A stretch of DNA of 16,551 bases from assembly GCA_945878745.1 (NCBI GenBank), contig CAMDVY010000014.1, positions 1 through 16,551 on the forward strand, in the 5' to 3' direction. Below, in pieces: positions 15,429 to 16,551 of the stretch. The notes under the pieces were generated by a model. It saw only the letters and a list, made by a program, of their open reading frames with translations, ran no database searches and was not told the DNA's origin. Within the stretch, counting starts at the first letter, position 1. Each line of letters opens with the position of its first letter. The position numbers and the translations under genes are program-made. The stretch is from Klebsiella pneumoniae. Its GTDB lineage: Bacteria > Pseudomonadota > Gammaproteobacteria > Pseudomonadales > Azotimanducaceae.

Positions 15429-16551
15429 TCAGTGACGCCGATAAGGCGGCGTCCATCCCTTGATGTTGCGTTGCTTTGCTCTTGCAACAGCGAGGTCGCC
15501 GGCTTCGATCCTGCTGGTTACTGCAGAGCCTGCAGCGATAAAGGCGTCGTCCGCAATTTGAATCGGTGCAACCAGTGTTGAGTTGGAGCCGACAAAAACC
15601 CGGTCGCCAATCTCTGTTCGCTTCTTGATGGGTGAGCCATCGTAGTTGCACGTGATCGTGCCAGCGCCGATGTTGCTTCCGCTGCCGATTTCGGCATCGC
15701 CCAGATAGGCGAGGTGATTGGCTTTTGAGCCTGACCCCATTCTGGTCTTCTTGGTTTCAACGAAATTGCCAATGCGAACGCCTTCCCCAAGTTCGGTCCC
15801 GGGTCGCAGTCGTGCAAACGGTCCCAGTACACAGCGCGCACCAATCACGGCGCCGTCAATGACGGTGTTCGCCTCGACGCGTACCCCAGCGCCAAGTTTG
15901 CTGTTACTGATCACGGCGCCGGGTCCGACATGAACGTGGTCGCCAAGCTCCACGGTTCCGGATAACACCACGTTGATATCGATAAACACGTCCGTGCCCG
16001 TCGTTACCTCCCCTCTGATGTCCAATCGCTGGGGGTCGGCGATCGTGACGCCCGCAAGCATCAACCGATTCGCCTGAATCAACTGGTAGGCGCGCTCGAC
16101 TTCCGCGAGCTGCACCCGATTGTTGACGCCGGTGACTTCCATTTCTGAAGTCGCAAACACGCCTTCAACCGTTCGACCATTTGTTATGGCGTGCTGCACG
16201 ACATCGGTGAGATAGAACTCGCCTTGAGCGTTGTCATTGCTCATGGTGGCAAAGAATTTCTCAAGCAACGATCGCGGGGCAGCCAGAATTCCGGAATTTA
16301 TTTCGTTAATCCTGCGGATCTCGGGCGAGGCGTCCTTGTACTCGACGATGCGTGTGATTCGGCCATCTTCCCGGACAATGCGACCAAGCTCTGCTGGATC
16401 AGACAGATTTGCCGTAACCAGAGACAACGCACCGCGTGACGCATGTTCGGCACAACGAGTGATCGTCTCGGTGCTTACCAGCGGCACATCTCCAAACAAC
16501 ACCAACACCGTCGCATCTTCAGCAATCGCAGACATCGCCTGCGCCACGGCG
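15429..16551 (-). CDS. glmU: Bifunctional GlmU (uridylyl-/acetyltransferase), 5' end off the window
   Basis: GlmU acetylates glucosamine-1-phosphate and then joins it to UTP, making UDP-GlcNAc. Only the C-terminal 373 residues are in the window; about 80-85 N-terminal residues of the usual 456 lie beyond 16551. The visible uridylyltransferase part has the metal-binding GDVPL, the NEINSGILA segment and GVNNRVQL. The left-handed beta-helix acetyltransferase part follows, with hexapeptide repeats, RLRPGTELGEGVRIGNFVETKK, GSKANHLAYLGDAEIG and GAGTITCNYDG, and ends KGWTPPYRRH. Active-site residues corresponding to E. coli Arg333, Lys351, His363 and Tyr366 are present. It is co-directional with glmS, with a 22-base gap, as in the classical glmU-glmS pair. 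Identity is firm; only the missing N-terminus limits the call. Confidence 0.97.
   Translation of the reverse strand, partial: AVAQAMSAIAEDATVLVLFGDVPLVSTETITRCAEHASRGALSLVTANLSDPAELGRIVREDGRITRIVEYKDASPEIRRINEINSGILAAPRSLLEKFFATMSNDNAQGEFYLTDVVQHAITNGRTVEGVFATSEMEVTGVNNRVQLAEVERAYQLIQANRLMLAGVTIADPQRLDIRGEVTTGTDVFIDINVVLSGTVELGDHVHVGPGAVISNSKLGAGVRVEANTVIDGAVIGARCVLGPFARLRPGTELGEGVRIGNFVETKKTRMGSGSKANHLAYLGDAEIGSGSNIGAGTITCNYDGSPIKKRTEIGDRVFVGSNSTLVAPIQIADDAFIAAGSAVTSRIEAGDLAVARAKQRNIKGWTPPYRRH

Overview
This window looks like a chromosomal housekeeping region of a gammaproteobacterium. It carries a Proteobacteria-type gmk-rpoZ-spoT cluster, a ubiquinone-pathway ubiA, a UvrD close to the E. 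coli form, and a glmU-glmS pair. The order yicC, gmk, rpoZ, spoT, ridA, recG, HDOD protein, rubredoxin, ubiA resembles the Pseudomonas arrangement more than the enterobacterial one, where trmH sits between spoT and recG. I cannot name the species; a less-studied free-living or marine lineage is a guess.

Layout. Positions 47-6531 (+) form a tightly packed, probably co-transcribed block: yicC, gmk, rpoZ, spoT, ridA, recG. Several neighbours overlap by 4 to 23 bases. The block combines an RNA endonuclease, GMP phosphorylation, the omega subunit that forms part of the ppGpp site on RNA polymerase, the ppGpp synthetase/hydrolase, an imine deaminase and a replication-fork helicase. It is followed by an HDOD signalling protein (6610-7845, +), a convergent 55-residue rubredoxin (7904-8071, -) and ubiA (8259-9185, +).

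Positions about 9203-11214 are the only disturbed stretch. An intact crotonase-fold gene (9856-10674, -) lies between two decayed TRAP-transporter genes. One is a DctM large-permease remnant on the + strand (about 9203-9809); the other is a DctP solute-binding-protein remnant on the - strand (10677-11214). Both have several frameshifts and large internal deletions but keep unmistakable family motifs. The crotonase starts two bases after the stop of the dead dctP.

Positions 11279-16551 (- strand) hold uvrD, glmS and the 3' part of glmU, which runs off the right edge. glmU-glmS make UDP-GlcNAc precursors for peptidoglycan and LPS.

I found no CRISPR array, insertion sequence, prophage, tRNA or rRNA, and no clear new multi-gene system. 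The points most worth a second look are the TRAP graveyard around the crotonase, an Asp-to-Asn change in the hydrolase motif of SpoT, the missing canonical glutamate in the crotonase, and the shrunken N-terminal domain of the HDOD protein.
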